DNA of 64,000 nt from Microbacterium capsulatum (GCF_030865425.1 NZ_JAVFCB010000008.1:34465-98464); one strand, 5' to 3'. Counted from the stretch's first letter, positions 25,506 to 34,253 are shown. Made by a program: numbers and translations. The notes: generated by a model not told the origin, from the sequence alone.

Positions 25506-25519
25506 AACCGATTCGATCC
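25500..25519. promoter_or_regulatory. Palindrome, candidate LacI-type operator before GH13
   Basis: GGATCGAACCGATTCGATCC is a 20-base palindrome with one mismatched pair and a central CG, as in LacI-family operators. It ends 30 bases upstream of the -10 box of the alpha-glucosidase gene. No LacI gene is in the window. Confidence 0.45.
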
Positions 25520-25549
25520 GCGGGATTCCGGGAACACCGGCCCATCCCG

Positions 25550-25555
25550 TACCCT
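25550..25555 (+). promoter_or_regulatory. -10 box for leaderless GH13 mRNA
   Basis: TACCCT occupies exactly -12 to -7 relative to the ATG at 25562, and no Shine-Dalgarno sequence is present. Confidence 0.55.
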
Positions 25556-25561
25556 GATCGG

Positions 25562-27223
25562 ATGGCCGAGATCGAGCAGCGTTCCGCACCCGGTTCCGAG
25601 TGGTGGCGGACCGCCGTCATCTACCAGATCTACCCCCGCTCGTTCGCGGATTCGACCGGCGACGGCGTGGGCGACCTGCCCGGCATCACGTCCCGCCTCG
25701 ACGCGCTGAGCGAGCTCGGCGTCGATGCGATCTGGCTGAGCCCGTTCATGCCGAGCCCGCAGAAGGACGCCGGCTACGACGTCTCGGACTACCGCGGCGT
25801 GGATCCGCTGTTCGGCACGCTCGCCGACTTCGACGCGATGCTCGAGCAAGCGCACGCCCGCGGGATCCGGGTCGTCGTCGACCTCGTGCCGAACCACTCC
25901 TCCGACCAGCACCGCTGGTTCCAGGAGGCGCTGAGGGCCGCGCCGGGCAGCCCCGAGCGCGCCCGCTACCTGTTCCGCGACGGCAAGGGGAAGAACGGCG
26001 AGCTGCCCCCGAACAACTGGCAGAGCGTGTTCGGCGGCGGCATGTGGACCCGGGTCACGGATGCCGACGGCCGCCCCGGCCAGTGGTACCTGCACATCTT
26101 CGACGTCAGCCAGCCCGACTTCGACTGGACGAACGAGGACGTGCGGGAGGAGTTCCGCGGTGTGCTGCGGTTCTGGCTCGACCGCGGCGTGGACGGCTTC
26201 CGCGTCGACGTCGCCCACGGCCTGATCAAGAAGGACGGCCTGCCCGACTACACCCTGCCCGCCGACGCCGGGTCGATGGGCGGCGTCGAGGACGACGTGC
26301 CCTACTGGGGCCAGCCCGGGGTGCACGACGTGTTCCGCGACTGGCACAGGGTCCTCGCCGACTACGACGGCGAGCGCGCGCTGTGCGCGGAGGCCTGGCT
26401 GCCGACCCTGGAGAAGACCGCGCTCTGGGTGCGCCCGGACGAGATGGACCAGGCGTTCAACTTCAACTACCTGATGACGACGTGGGACGCGGCCAAGCTG
26501 CGCGGCGTGATCCGGGAGTCGCTCGACGCGTTCGGCGGCGTCGGCGCGCCGAGCACGTGGGTGCTCTCCAACCACGACGTGATCCGGCACGCCTCCCGCC
26601 TCGCGCTCACCGTGGACAGCCCGCAGGGCGACGGCATCGGGCCGGACTCCCCCGGCAAGCCCGACCGCGCGATCGGCCTGTCCCGCGGCCGCGCCGCGAC
26701 GACGCTGATGCTGGCGCTGCCCGGATCGGCGTACATCTATCAGGGCGAGGAGCTGGGGCTTCCCGAGGCGATCGAGATCCCGGACGAGTTCCGACAGGAT
26801 CCGACCTGGTTCCGCACGAACGGGGCGCGCTACGGCCGCGACGGCTGCCGCGTGCCGCTGCCGTGGACCGCGACCGGCCCCGCGTTCGGCTTCAACGACA
26901 CCGGCGCATCGTGGCTGCCGCAGCCGGCGGAGTGGGCCGAGTACGCCCGCGACGTCGAGGAGACGGCGGCCGGCTCGACGCTCGCGCTCTACAAGACGCT
27001 TGTGCGGCTGCGGAAGGATCGGGGGCTCGGATCCGGATCCCTGGTCTGGGAGGAGCTGGGCGACGCGGCGGTGGCGTTCCGGCGGGGCGATCTGCACGTG
27101 GCGGCGAACCTCGGCGCCACCCCGATCGCACTTCCGGCCGGGGCCGCGATCGTCGTGCACAGCGAGCCCTTCGCCGGCACCGCCCTGCCCCCGAACACCG
27201 CCGCCTGGTACACGGTGGGCTGA
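25562..27223 (+). CDS. Alpha-glucosidase, GH13 (oligo-1,6-glucosidase / trehalose-type group)
   Basis: This 553-residue cytoplasmic enzyme hydrolyses alpha-glucosidic bonds. Start WWRTAVIYQIYPRSFADSTGDGVGDLPG is diagnostic of the GH13 alpha-glucosidase group. Catalytic residues: nucleophile Asp216 in GFRVDVAHG, acid/base Glu277 in LCAEAWL, stabiliser Asp339 in LSNHDV. Calcium-loop and region I (DLVPNHSS, 107-114) are intact. I chose ATG 25562 from its perfectly placed -10 box; the upstream frame belongs to the ABC gene region. It is followed by family A copy A3, which separates it from the convergent MFS gene. Confidence 0.94.
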   Translation: MAEIEQRSAPGSEWWRTAVIYQIYPRSFADSTGDGVGDLPGITSRLDALSELGVDAIWLSPFMPSPQKDAGYDVSDYRGVDPLFGTLADFDAMLEQAHARGIRVVVDLVPNHSSDQHRWFQEALRAAPGSPERARYLFRDGKGKNGELPPNNWQSVFGGGMWTRVTDADGRPGQWYLHIFDVSQPDFDWTNEDVREEFRGVLRFWLDRGVDGFRVDVAHGLIKKDGLPDYTLPADAGSMGGVEDDVPYWGQPGVHDVFRDWHRVLADYDGERALCAEAWLPTLEKTALWVRPDEMDQAFNFNYLMTTWDAAKLRGVIRESLDAFGGVGAPSTWVLSNHDVIRHASRLALTVDSPQGDGIGPDSPGKPDRAIGLSRGRAATTLMLALPGSAYIYQGEELGLPEAIEIPDEFRQDPTWFRTNGARYGRDGCRVPLPWTATGPAFGFNDTGASWLPQPAEWAEYARDVEETAAGSTLALYKTLVRLRKDRGLGSGSLVWEELGDAAVAFRRGDLHVAANLGATPIALPAGAAIVVHSEPFAGTALPPNTAAWYTVG

Positions 27224-27234
27224 GGCTCATCCAC

Positions 27235-27326
27235 GGTCGTCGAGCGAGGGCGCCGCCGGCGACCGAGACGAAACGCGGTCATCTCACGGGCGCCGCGTTT
27301 CGTCTCGCTGCGCTCGCTCAACGACC
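27235..27326. repeat. Family A palindrome, copy A3 (intergenic, convergent)
   Basis: GGTCGTCGAGCGAGG at the left, inner arms GAGACGAAACGCGG and CCGCGTTTCGTCTCG, and CGCTCGCTCAACGACC at the right end (27326). It fills nearly the whole 111-base gap between the convergent GH13 and MFS genes. Confidence 0.9.
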
Positions 27327-27334
27327 GAGAGCAG

Positions 27335-28570
27335 TCAGGCCGCCTCGAGCGAGACCTCGACGACGGTCCGGCTCTTCCTTCCTGCGCTGCGCACCGCGAG
27401 CAGGTGCCCCGCGAGCGTGACCGCGAGGACCGCGGCCGACACGAGCAGCAGCTGATCCGGCTGCGCACCGGAGACGAGGGCGAGACCGCCCAGGGCGCTG
27501 CCGAGGGCACTGCCGAGCATCATGGCGCTGTTGTTCAGGGCGAGCACGAGGGCGGCGACCGACTCCGGCACCATGCCGGCGAGCCGTGCCTGCGCGGCCA
27601 CGCCGGATCCGCCGTTGAAGAAGGCGCACACGAGGAACCAGACGATCGCGGCGACGGCGCCGGCGATGCCCGGCAGCAGCAGGCCCGCCCACCCGAGGAC
27701 GGCGCCCGCGAGGACGGTCGCCACGATGACCGTGAGCACGCCGACCGGCCCGCGCCGGTCCGTCATGCGACCGGACACGATGTTGCCGAACAGGCTGACG
27801 ATCCCGTAGCCGAACAGCACCGCGATCATCGCGTACCCGACGCCGACGCGCGGACCGATGATGAGCGTGGCGTACGTGAAGCAGAGGTAGCTCGCGCACA
27901 TGAGCCCCATCGGCACGAGCAGCACGACGAGGATGGCCGGCTGGGTGAGCGGGCTGAGCGCTCGACGCAGCGGCAGCGGGGGGAGGCGCAGGGTCGGGAC
28001 CTTGACGAGGATCCCGGCGAGCGCCGCGATCCCGACGCCCACGACGAGGAACAGCGGGATCCGCCAGTCCGCCTGACCGATCACCAGTCCGACCGGGGCG
28101 CCCAGAGCGGTCGCGAAGAGGAACCCGCCCATCACCAGCGAGAGCGCGCGGCCGCGGTACTCCTCGGGCGTGCGCGCGATGACGTACGAGCCGATCACGG
28201 CGTTCAGCAGGGCGCCGCCGAGCGCCGAGACGACCCGGCCGGTCATCGCCCAGAAGTACGTCGGGGCGAGGCCGACGAGCAGATTGCCGAGCACGAAGAC
28301 GCTCAGCGCGAGCACGATCGTGGTCTTGCGCTCCCAACGGCCGGTGAGCGCGCCGAGCACCGGCCCCGCGATCGCGCCGGTCGCGGCGAACACGCTCATG
28401 AGCTGCCCCGCGGCGGCCGCATCGACCTGCAGATCCGTCGCGATCCGCGGCAGCAGCCCGGCCAGCACGTAGCCGTCGATCCCCATGGAGAAGGTCGCGA
28501 CGGCGAGCCACATCAGCGCCCCGGGCCGGTACACCCGCTCGTCATCCCTCGTTCGCACCAGGTCATCCAA
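27335..28570 (-). CDS. MFS transporter (DHA/AraJ-like)
   Basis: This 411-residue major facilitator protein has 12 predicted helices. Motif A between helices 2 and 3 reads GALTGRWERKTTIVLAL, and the N-terminal half begins WLAVATFSMGIDGYVLAGLLPRI, as in sugar-efflux/AraJ-like carriers. The direction is probably export but the substrate cannot be predicted. A TTG start at 28570 gives the longest form; GTG 28558 is a reasonable alternative with TTGGAT at -12 to -7. It is divergent from the M20 amidohydrolase gene. Confidence 0.88.
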   Translation of the reverse strand: MDDLVRTRDDERVYRPGALMWLAVATFSMGIDGYVLAGLLPRIATDLQVDAAAAGQLMSVFAATGAIAGPVLGALTGRWERKTTIVLALSVFVLGNLLVGLAPTYFWAMTGRVVSALGGALLNAVIGSYVIARTPEEYRGRALSLVMGGFLFATALGAPVGLVIGQADWRIPLFLVVGVGIAALAGILVKVPTLRLPPLPLRRALSPLTQPAILVVLLVPMGLMCASYLCFTYATLIIGPRVGVGYAMIAVLFGYGIVSLFGNIVSGRMTDRRGPVGVLTVIVATVLAGAVLGWAGLLLPGIAGAVAAIVWFLVCAFFNGGSGVAAQARLAGMVPESVAALVLALNNSAMMLGSALGSALGGLALVSGAQPDQLLLVSAAVLAVTLAGHLLAVRSAGRKSRTVVEVSLEAA

Positions 28571-28653
28571 TCAGAGCGGATGCGCACGGTGCGCGGTTTT
28601 GCAAGGATTCCGGACGAATGATCGGACGGCCCCCGCACGGGCACCCCCGGGGA

Positions 28654-28659
28654 TAGGCT
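28654..28659 (+). promoter_or_regulatory. -10 box for leaderless M20 mRNA
   Basis: TAGGCT lies at -13 to -8 relative to ATG 28667; no ribosome-binding sequence is visible. Confidence 0.45.
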
Positions 28660-28666
28660 CGGCCGC

Positions 28667-29881
28667 ATGACGATCGACCTCGAAGCGCTGTTCATCGACC
28701 TGCACCGCCATCCCGAGCTGTCGTTCCAGGAGACGCGCACCGCCGGCATCGCCGCCGGCCACCTGCGCGCCCTGGGTCTCGAGGTCACCGAGGGGATCGG
28801 GAGGACCGGCGTCATCGGCGTGCTCCGCAACGGCGACGGGCCGGTCGTCTGGGCGCGCGCCGACATGGACGCCCTGCCGGTCGTGGAGCAGTCCGGACTG
28901 CCGTATGCGAGCACGGCGAAGGGGATCGATCCCGAGGGGCACGAGGTCGGGATCATGCACGCGTGCGGTCACGACATGCACGTGACCGCGATGATCGGCG
29001 CCGCCGAGGAGCTGGTCCGCACGAAGGACGAGTGGTCCGGCACGCTGGTCGTCGTCATCCAGCCCGCGGAGGAGTACGGCGCCGGCGCCCGGGCGATGCT
29101 CGACGACGGCGCCCTCGACCGGTTCCCCCGTCCCGACGTCGTGATCGGCCAGCACGTCACCCCCTTCCCCACGGGCATCATCGGCGTGCGCCCCGGGCCG
29201 CAGATGTCGGCCTCCGACGGCCTGCACGTGGTGATGCACGGCCGCGGCGGGCACGGGTCCCGCCCGCAAGCCACGATCGACCCCGTCGTCATGGCGGCGG
29301 CGACGGTGATGCGCCTGCAGACCGTCGTCTCCCGCGAGGTCGACCCGCACGAGCTCGCCGTGGTGACGGTGGGTGCGATCCACGCCGGCACGAAGAACAA
29401 CATCATCCCCGCCGAGGCGACCCTCGACCTCAGCCTTCGCTACCCCGACGAGGCGCTCCGGGAGAAGGTGCTCGCGAGCGTCGAGCGGGTCATCAGGGCC
29501 GAGGCGATGGCGTCGGGGGCGACGACGGATCCCACGATCCGGACCCTGCACACGCTGCCGGCGACGATCAACGACGAGTCGGCGACGGAGCGGGCCACGG
29601 CGGCGTTCCGCGCCGCGTTCGGCGACGAGATGGTGGTCGACCCTGGCCTGTTCACGGGCAGCGAGGACGTCTCGTGGTTCGCCCGCGACGCCGGGGTTCC
29701 GCTCGTGTTCTGGTTCTGGGGCGGGATCGACCCGGCCCGCTATGCCGCCGCAGTGGCGAACGGAACGGTCGACAGCGACATCCCGACCAACCACTCCCCG
29801 TACTTCGCGATCGAGATCCACCCCACGATCGAGGTCGGCGTGCAGGCCCTCACGGTCGCCGCCCGGGAGTTCCTCGGCTGA
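28667..29881 (+). CDS. M20-family metal-dependent amidohydrolase
   Basis: This 404-residue enzyme of the hippurate hydrolase / N-acyl-amino-acid amidohydrolase group removes acyl groups from amino acids or related amides. The di-metal centre motifs are intact: HRHPELSFQE near residues 11-20, RADMDALPV, HACGHDMHVT (metal His and Asp), and QPAEEYGAGARAML with the catalytic Glu. The dimerisation-domain motif HGRGGHGSRPQATIDPV is present, and a C-terminal TNHSPYFAIE supplies the last metal-ligand region. There is no signal peptide. The neighbouring MFS gene is divergent; family A copy A4 follows the stop. Confidence 0.93.
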   Translation: MTIDLEALFIDLHRHPELSFQETRTAGIAAGHLRALGLEVTEGIGRTGVIGVLRNGDGPVVWARADMDALPVVEQSGLPYASTAKGIDPEGHEVGIMHACGHDMHVTAMIGAAEELVRTKDEWSGTLVVVIQPAEEYGAGARAMLDDGALDRFPRPDVVIGQHVTPFPTGIIGVRPGPQMSASDGLHVVMHGRGGHGSRPQATIDPVVMAAATVMRLQTVVSREVDPHELAVVTVGAIHAGTKNNIIPAEATLDLSLRYPDEALREKVLASVERVIRAEAMASGATTDPTIRTLHTLPATINDESATERATAAFRAAFGDEMVVDPGLFTGSEDVSWFARDAGVPLVFWFWGGIDPARYAAAVANGTVDSDIPTNHSPYFAIEIHPTIEVGVQALTVAAREFLG

Positions 29882-29897
29882 GAGCCGGGTCCGCCCC

Positions 29898-29975
29898 GGT
29901 CGTTGAGCGAGGACGGAGCGCAGCGACGACCGAGACGAAACGCGGCGAGTCCCTTCGACGGGCTCAGGGACCGGA
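29898..29975. repeat. Family A palindrome, copy A4 (truncated)
   Basis: The left half is intact (GGTCGTTGAGCGAGGACGG, then GACCGAGACGAAACGCGG). The right half is missing and replaced by CCTTCGACGGGCTCAGGGAC, a close variant of a segment inside A2. It lies between convergent genes. Confidence 0.8.
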
Positions 29976-29980
29976 AGGCG

Positions 29981-30676
29981 TCAGACCTCGATCGGGGGCT
30001 TCGGCAGCGCGGTGAGCGTCGTGCTGTGCGCCTCGCGGTGCAGCTGCTCCATGCGCTCGTCGAGCTCGGTCGCCGCGTCGGCCGCGGCGGTCAGGCTGTC
30101 CACGAGGTGCGCCGGCACCTGCCCCTGGAACTTGTAGTGGATCTTGTGCTCGAGGCTCGCCCAGAAGTCCATCGCGATCGTGCGGAACTGCACCTCGACG
30201 GGCACCATGATCGGCCCGGAGGAGAGGAACACCGGCACCTCGAGGATCGCGTGCAGGCTGCGGTACCCGTTCGCCTTCGGGCGGGCGATGTAGTCCTTGA
30301 CGATCCTGACGGTGATGTCGTCCTGCGCGGTGAGCAGGTCGAACAGCCGGTACACGTCGGCGACGAAGCTGCAGGTCACGCGGACGCCGGCGATGTCGGT
30401 GATGTGCTCCCGGATCGAGTCGAAGTCGGGCTCGATGCCGCGGCGGGCCACCTTCTCCACGATGCTGTCCGGCGTCTTCAGCCGGCTCTTCACGTGCTCG
30501 ATCGGGTTGTACGAGTGGTGGTGCGCGAACTCGTCGCGCAGGATCGAGATCTTCGTCTCGATCTCCCGCATCCCGAACTCGTATTCGTGCAGGAATCGCT
30601 GGAACTCGTCGCGGAGCTCCCGCGCCTCCGTGATGGTCTGGTTCAGCGCATCGTCTTCCACCGGAGCCGTACTCAT
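29981..30676 (-). CDS. Small alarmone synthetase (RelA/SpoT synthetase domain, YjbM/YwaC type)
   Basis: This 231-residue single-domain (p)ppGpp synthetase transfers pyrophosphate from ATP to GDP/GTP. Synthetase motifs: SRLKTPDSIVEKVARRG, DIAGVRVTCSF, PKANGYRSLHAIL (G-loop), VEVQFRTIAMDFWASLEHKIHYK. The hydrolase, TGS and ACT domains of full-length Rel are absent, so regulation is probably transcriptional or allosteric. The ATG at 30676 has TAGCGT at -13 to -8 (leaderless). It is divergent from the KimA-like potassium permease. Confidence 0.93.
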   Translation of the reverse strand: MSTAPVEDDALNQTITEARELRDEFQRFLHEYEFGMREIETKISILRDEFAHHHSYNPIEHVKSRLKTPDSIVEKVARRGIEPDFDSIREHITDIAGVRVTCSFVADVYRLFDLLTAQDDITVRIVKDYIARPKANGYRSLHAILEVPVFLSSGPIMVPVEVQFRTIAMDFWASLEHKIHYKFQGQVPAHLVDSLTAAADAATELDERMEQLHREAHSTTLTALPKPPIEV

Positions 30677-30683
30677 ACCCGCG

Positions 30684-30689
30684 ACGCTA
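30684..30689 (-). promoter_or_regulatory. -10 box for leaderless alarmone synthetase mRNA
   Basis: On the minus strand TAGCGT ends seven bases before the start codon at 30676 with no Shine-Dalgarno sequence. Confidence 0.45.
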
Positions 30690-30811
30690 CGCAGTCGGGG
30701 TACGGATCTCCTGCGTGTTCGTCCTGAGCTGATTCAGCCCCGTATTCCCGTTGTGATCGAACAGTTGTGAAATCCACATGATCTCGCTTTGCATCCACAG
30801 GGAACCAGGCG

Positions 30812-30817
30812 TAATTT
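30812..30817 (+). promoter_or_regulatory. -10 box for the KimA-like gene
   Basis: TAATTT ends eight bases before the GTG at 30826, implying a leaderless or nearly leaderless mRNA. I looked for a ydaO/c-di-AMP riboswitch in the 149-base gap and did not recognise one. Confidence 0.45.
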
Positions 30818-30825
30818 AGCGGCTC

Positions 30826-32910
30826 GTGGCACCTGACAGCCGTGACAACGCCGACGCCCCGCAAGTAGCGAAGCGGATCCTCCTCGGGGAACCGCTGAGC
30901 ACCGAGAAGGCGAACGAGCAGCTCCTCCCGAAGCGCATGGCGCTTCCCATCTTCGCGTCCGACGCGCTCTCCTCCGTGGCCTACGGTCCGCAGGAGATGC
31001 TGTTGACCCTGGGGCTCGGCGGACTCGCGTTCCTGACGTTCGCGCCGTGGGTCGCCGCCGCTGTCGTGCTGCTGCTCGTCGTCATTGTGCTCAGCTACCG
31101 CAAACTGATCCAGGCGTACCCCTCGGGGGGCGGCGACTACGAGGTCGCGTCGAAGAACCTGGGCGAGATCCCCGGCGTCGTCGTCGCGTCCGCGCTCCTG
31201 GTCGACTACATCCTGACCGTGTCGGTGTCGATCGCGTCGGGCGTGGACAACATCATCTCGGCGGTGCCCCAGCTGAACCCGTGGCGCGTCGAGCTCGCGG
31301 TCGGGTTCGTGATCCTGATCGTCGTGGTGAACCTGCGCGGCGTGCGCGAGGCGTCGACGTTCTTCGCGATCCCGACGTACATCTTCGTCGGATCCGTCGG
31401 CGTCATGATCATCACGGGTTTCGTGCAGGTGCTGCTCGGCCACCCGCCGGTCGCGGAGAGCTCGCACTACGAGATGCAGGGCGAGCACCTGGCCGACGCC
31501 GCGGTGATCCTGCTCGTGCTGCGGGCGTTCTCCAGCGGCTGTTCCGCGCTGACCGGCGTCGAGGCCGTCTCGAACGGCGTGCAGGCGTTCCGGATCCCGA
31601 AGATCGGCAACGCGCAGAAGACGCTCGCCATGATGGGCGGCATCGCGATCCTGCTGTTCTCCGGCCTCACCGCGCTGGGCCTCATCACCCGCGTGCACTA
31701 CGCCGAGAACCCGTGCAACCTGGTCGGCTTCGACTGCCGGCTGCCGCAGCAGAGCCTCATGGCGCAGATCGCGTCGGCCGTCTTCGGCAACGGATCCCTG
31801 CCGTTCTTCATCATCCAGGCGGCCACCGCGGCCGTCCTGCTCCTCGCCGCGAACACCGCGTTCAACGGCTTCCCGCTGCTCGGCGCCGTGCTCGCCCGCG
31901 ACGGCTACGCCCCCAAGGCGCTGAACACCCGCGGCGACCGCCTCGTGTTCTCGAACGGCATGATCCTGCTCGGCATCGCCGCGGTCGGCGTGCTCGTCGT
32001 GTTCCAGGCGAACCTGACCAACCTCATCCAGCTGTACATCATCGGCGTGTTCGTGTCGTTCTCGCTGGGGCAGCTGGGCATGGTGCGGCACTGGCGGCGG
32101 ATGATCCGCGACGCCCGGGAGAAGAGCCCGGAGGAGGCCTCGGCCGACCGGCGCACCGCTCGCACAGGCCTCGTGATCAACTCGCTCGGCGCGTCGATGA
32201 CCATCGCGGTGCTCGTGATCGTGACGATCACCAAGTTCACGCACGGCGCCTGGATGGTGTTCCTGGCGATCCCGGTGCTGGCTCTGCTGATGGCGGGCGT
32301 GAAGCGCTACTACCGCGACGTGGAACACGAGATCGCGGTCAACGACACCACGCACTTCGGATCCGAGGGCGACATGGCGATCGTGCTCGTGAACCGGCTG
32401 CAGAAGCCGGTCATCAAGGCGATCGACTACGCCATCGCCGCCCGGCACGAGAAGACCGTCGCCCTGCACGTGGCCGCGAACCCCGAGGACGGCGTCCAGC
32501 TGCAGAAGGACTGGCAGCACCACCGGATCCCGATCCCGCTCGTGATCGTGGAGTCGCCGTTCCGCCACTACGCGGCTCCGGTCGAGGCGTACATCAAGAA
32601 GTACCGCGCCAAGCACGGCCCGGCCGTCGTCACGGTGTACCTGCCGCAGTACATCGTCGGGCACTGGTGGGAGTCGATCCTGCACAACCGCCGCGCCCGC
32701 CGCATGGCCAACCAGCTCATGCTCATCCACGGCGTGACGATCACCCTGGTCCCGTGGCTGCTGGACTCCTCGGAGCTCATCTACGGCCGCCGGTCCCGCC
32801 CGGTCCCCGGCCAGCAGCGCGCCGGCCGCCCCGTCGTGCTCTACGCCGACGCCGCGTCCGCACACTCCCGCCGCGCCCAGCGCCCCGCCGGCCCGCCCGA
32901 GCAGGACTGA
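30826..32910 (+). CDS. KimA-like APC-superfamily potassium permease
   Basis: This 694-residue protein has 12 predicted helices (about 40-470) and a cytoplasmic C-terminal domain of about 200 residues. Sequence agrees with Bacillus KimA (YdaO) over the N-terminal half: LPIFASDALSSVAYGPQEML, LSYRKLIQAYPSGGGDYEVA, SALLVDYILTVSVSIASG and VVNLRGVREASTFFAIPTY. KimA is a proton-coupled K+ importer whose cytoplasmic domain is inhibited by c-di-AMP in Bacillus; the same here is inference. The kdp operon lies 1.3 kb downstream on the same strand, which supports a role in potassium. Generic annotation would be 'APC family permease'. Confidence 0.85.
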   Translation: MAPDSRDNADAPQVAKRILLGEPLSTEKANEQLLPKRMALPIFASDALSSVAYGPQEMLLTLGLGGLAFLTFAPWVAAAVVLLLVVIVLSYRKLIQAYPSGGGDYEVASKNLGEIPGVVVASALLVDYILTVSVSIASGVDNIISAVPQLNPWRVELAVGFVILIVVVNLRGVREASTFFAIPTYIFVGSVGVMIITGFVQVLLGHPPVAESSHYEMQGEHLADAAVILLVLRAFSSGCSALTGVEAVSNGVQAFRIPKIGNAQKTLAMMGGIAILLFSGLTALGLITRVHYAENPCNLVGFDCRLPQQSLMAQIASAVFGNGSLPFFIIQAATAAVLLLAANTAFNGFPLLGAVLARDGYAPKALNTRGDRLVFSNGMILLGIAAVGVLVVFQANLTNLIQLYIIGVFVSFSLGQLGMVRHWRRMIRDAREKSPEEASADRRTARTGLVINSLGASMTIAVLVIVTITKFTHGAWMVFLAIPVLALLMAGVKRYYRDVEHEIAVNDTTHFGSEGDMAIVLVNRLQKPVIKAIDYAIAARHEKTVALHVAANPEDGVQLQKDWQHHRIPIPLVIVESPFRHYAAPVEAYIKKYRAKHGPAVVTVYLPQYIVGHWWESILHNRRARRMANQLMLIHGVTITLVPWLLDSSELIYGRRSRPVPGQQRAGRPVVLYADAASAHSRRAQRPAGPPEQD

Positions 32911-32984
32911 GCTCCGCACCACGCACTCGCGCTGCACCCGCGCCCGCGCCCGCGCCCCTCGCCCGCGCCACGAACCCCTCCCCC

Positions 32985-33104
32985 GTCGGAAAACGGAGAG
33001 GGGTTCGTGCGTGTATGGCGTGTCGCGGCTCCGACACGCCGCGCACGATCTGGGGGCTCTCCGTTTTCCGACAGCGGCGGCGGGTTTTCCGACAGCGGCG
33101 GCGG
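32985..33104. repeat. Family F palindrome with flanking direct repeat
   Basis: Outer arms GTCGGAAAACGGAGAG (32985-33000) and CTCTCCGTTTTCCGAC (33057-33072) match perfectly. Inner arms GGCGTGTCG (33017-33025) and CGACACGCC (33032-33040) form a second level. The right arm then merges into a direct repeat, TTTTCCGACAGCGGCGG at 33064 and again at 33085. GGCGTGTCG also occurs in the arms of family C. Confidence 0.75.
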
Positions 33105-33159
33105 CCGCACGCACGGATTCTTGGCGGGTCCTTGGCGCGGCATGGTTGGCGTTCGACCC

Positions 33160-33249
33160 ATGACGACATCGACGACCGCCGCCGCACGCACGGGAACCCC
33201 GCGCCGCCTGCTGAACAAGGTGCCCGAGGTCACCGTCTGGTTCTGGATC
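33160..33249 (+). pseudogene. 5' remnant of a COG4705-type membrane protein gene
   Basis: The ATG opens a reading frame whose residues 14-30 (PRRLLNKVPEVTVWFWI) match the start of COG4705 membrane-anchored proteins, where the first helix normally continues VIKVLCTTVGE. Here the match stops at residue 30, just after FWI, and unrelated Gly/Pro/Asp-rich sequence follows. The rest of the gene is absent from the window. It is probably a deletion relic. Confidence 0.55.
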
Positions 33250-33416
33250 GGCGGAGCGCCGGATCCGGGCGCGAGCCGGGATCCGGCAGAGGATCCGGCC
33301 GGCGCCCGGGCGATGACCCCGGGCGGCTCCCGGCCGATTCGGCATTCCATCTTTCCCCGGGCGCGCCGCGGTGGGACAATCCGAGGAGTAGGCGGAACTC
33401 GTCCTGCGGAGGAACC

Positions 33417-33872
33417 GTGGCGCGCAATCGAACCCGTACACCGTTGACGGTGCTGGTCGCCGCGGGCGTCGCCACGGCGTTGGGACTGGCGGAGATCTTC
33501 TTCCTTCCCGTGGTGAGTTCGGGCGGCTTCGATCCGGTGCGAGCCATGACGACCTGGTTCACGGCCCAGCCCGCGAGTCTGCTGTGGGGCGGCTTCGCGC
33601 CGGTCACCGCGATCTTCGCTGTCATCGCATGCTGGCAGCACCGCTGGAGCCGTGTCATCGCGACGGTCAGCGCCGGGATCGGGGCGGCGTTCCCGGGATT
33701 GATCCTGTTCAACATCCTGACCAGAGGCCTGGCCCCTGAGACGCCAGGACCCCTGGGGCTGCTCACCCTGGTCCTCGCGGGCGACCTCGCCGTGATCGTG
33801 CTGCTGTATCTGCCGCCGTCGCACCGGTTCTTCGCCCGGCCCGCCTCCCGCCAGGCCCCGGCGACGCCCTGA
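33417..33872 (+). CDS. Small membrane protein of unknown function
   Basis: This 151-residue protein has four predicted helices (about 10-30, 45-65, 77-98, 110-130) and a short charged tail. No family is recognised. The GTG start has GGAGG five bases upstream, and GACAAT at 33374 could be the -10. It is convergent with the 75-residue gene, with 15 bases between stops. Confidence 0.6.
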   Translation: MARNRTRTPLTVLVAAGVATALGLAEIFFLPVVSSGGFDPVRAMTTWFTAQPASLLWGGFAPVTAIFAVIACWQHRWSRVIATVSAGIGAAFPGLILFNILTRGLAPETPGPLGLLTLVLAGDLAVIVLLYLPPSHRFFARPASRQAPATP

Positions 33873-33887
33873 CCTCACCAACACCGG

Positions 33888-34115
33888 TCAAGCCGGCGCG
33901 CCCAGACGGCAGCCCGCCCCTCGGATGGTCTGGATGAGATCCGGAGGTCGGGCGAGCTCGGCGGGCCGGGTCTGCCGGAACACGTACGCGATCGCGAGCG
34001 CGGCCCCGACCACGACGAGCGCCGCCGAGACCGTCACGACCTGCCACCCGATCGCCCTGCTCGAGCGACGGTACTCCTCATCGGCGGCGCTCCGGCGCCG
34101 ACCGCGTTCCCTCAT
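33888..34115 (-). CDS. Small single-span membrane protein, unknown
   Basis: This 75-residue product has a charged N-terminal region (RRRSAADEEYRRSSRAIGWQ), one transmembrane helix (about 25-46) and a short outer tail with one Cys. The N-in topology is clear from the positive charges. No family is recognised. It is transcribed divergently from the kdp operon, 138 bases away. Codon use fits its neighbours, but there is no strong ribosome site. Confidence 0.45.
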   Translation of the reverse strand: MRERGRRRSAADEEYRRSSRAIGWQVVTVSAALVVVGAALAIAYVFRQTRPAELARPPDLIQTIRGAGCRLGAPA

Positions 34116-34253
34116 CGAGGGTGGCTCTCTGTCACCCTTCTATCCTTCTCCGGCGTGGCCGGCGTGTGGGAGCCGCATGGATCCTCCGGGGACGTCGTAA
34201 GGGATCCGTGAGGAAGCCGTCGCCGCCCGGACAGGGCGAGTTGCATCGGATCC

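Larger units (their letters stand above)
32911..33416. other. 506-base stretch without an intact gene
   Basis: It holds a C-rich tandem tract (CGCCCGCGCC repeats, about 32935-32970), the family F palindrome, a 20-base direct repeat, a truncated COG4705-type coding remnant at 33160-33249, GGATCC-rich low-complexity DNA (33250-33340), and the promoter region of the next gene with GACAAT at 33374-33379. An open frame spanning 33007-33447 has no credible product beyond the remnant. Confidence 0.6.

Noticed and set aside
30677..30825. c-di-AMP (ydaO) riboswitch before the KimA-like gene
   Set aside because: The gap is only 149 bases, shared by two promoters, lacks the conserved ydaO core, and the transcript appears leaderless.
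33007..33447. Open frame of 146 codons containing the COG4705-like start
   Set aside because: Its first part is the family F palindrome and direct repeat and its last part overlaps the start of the next gene; only residues encoded at 33160-33249 look like protein.
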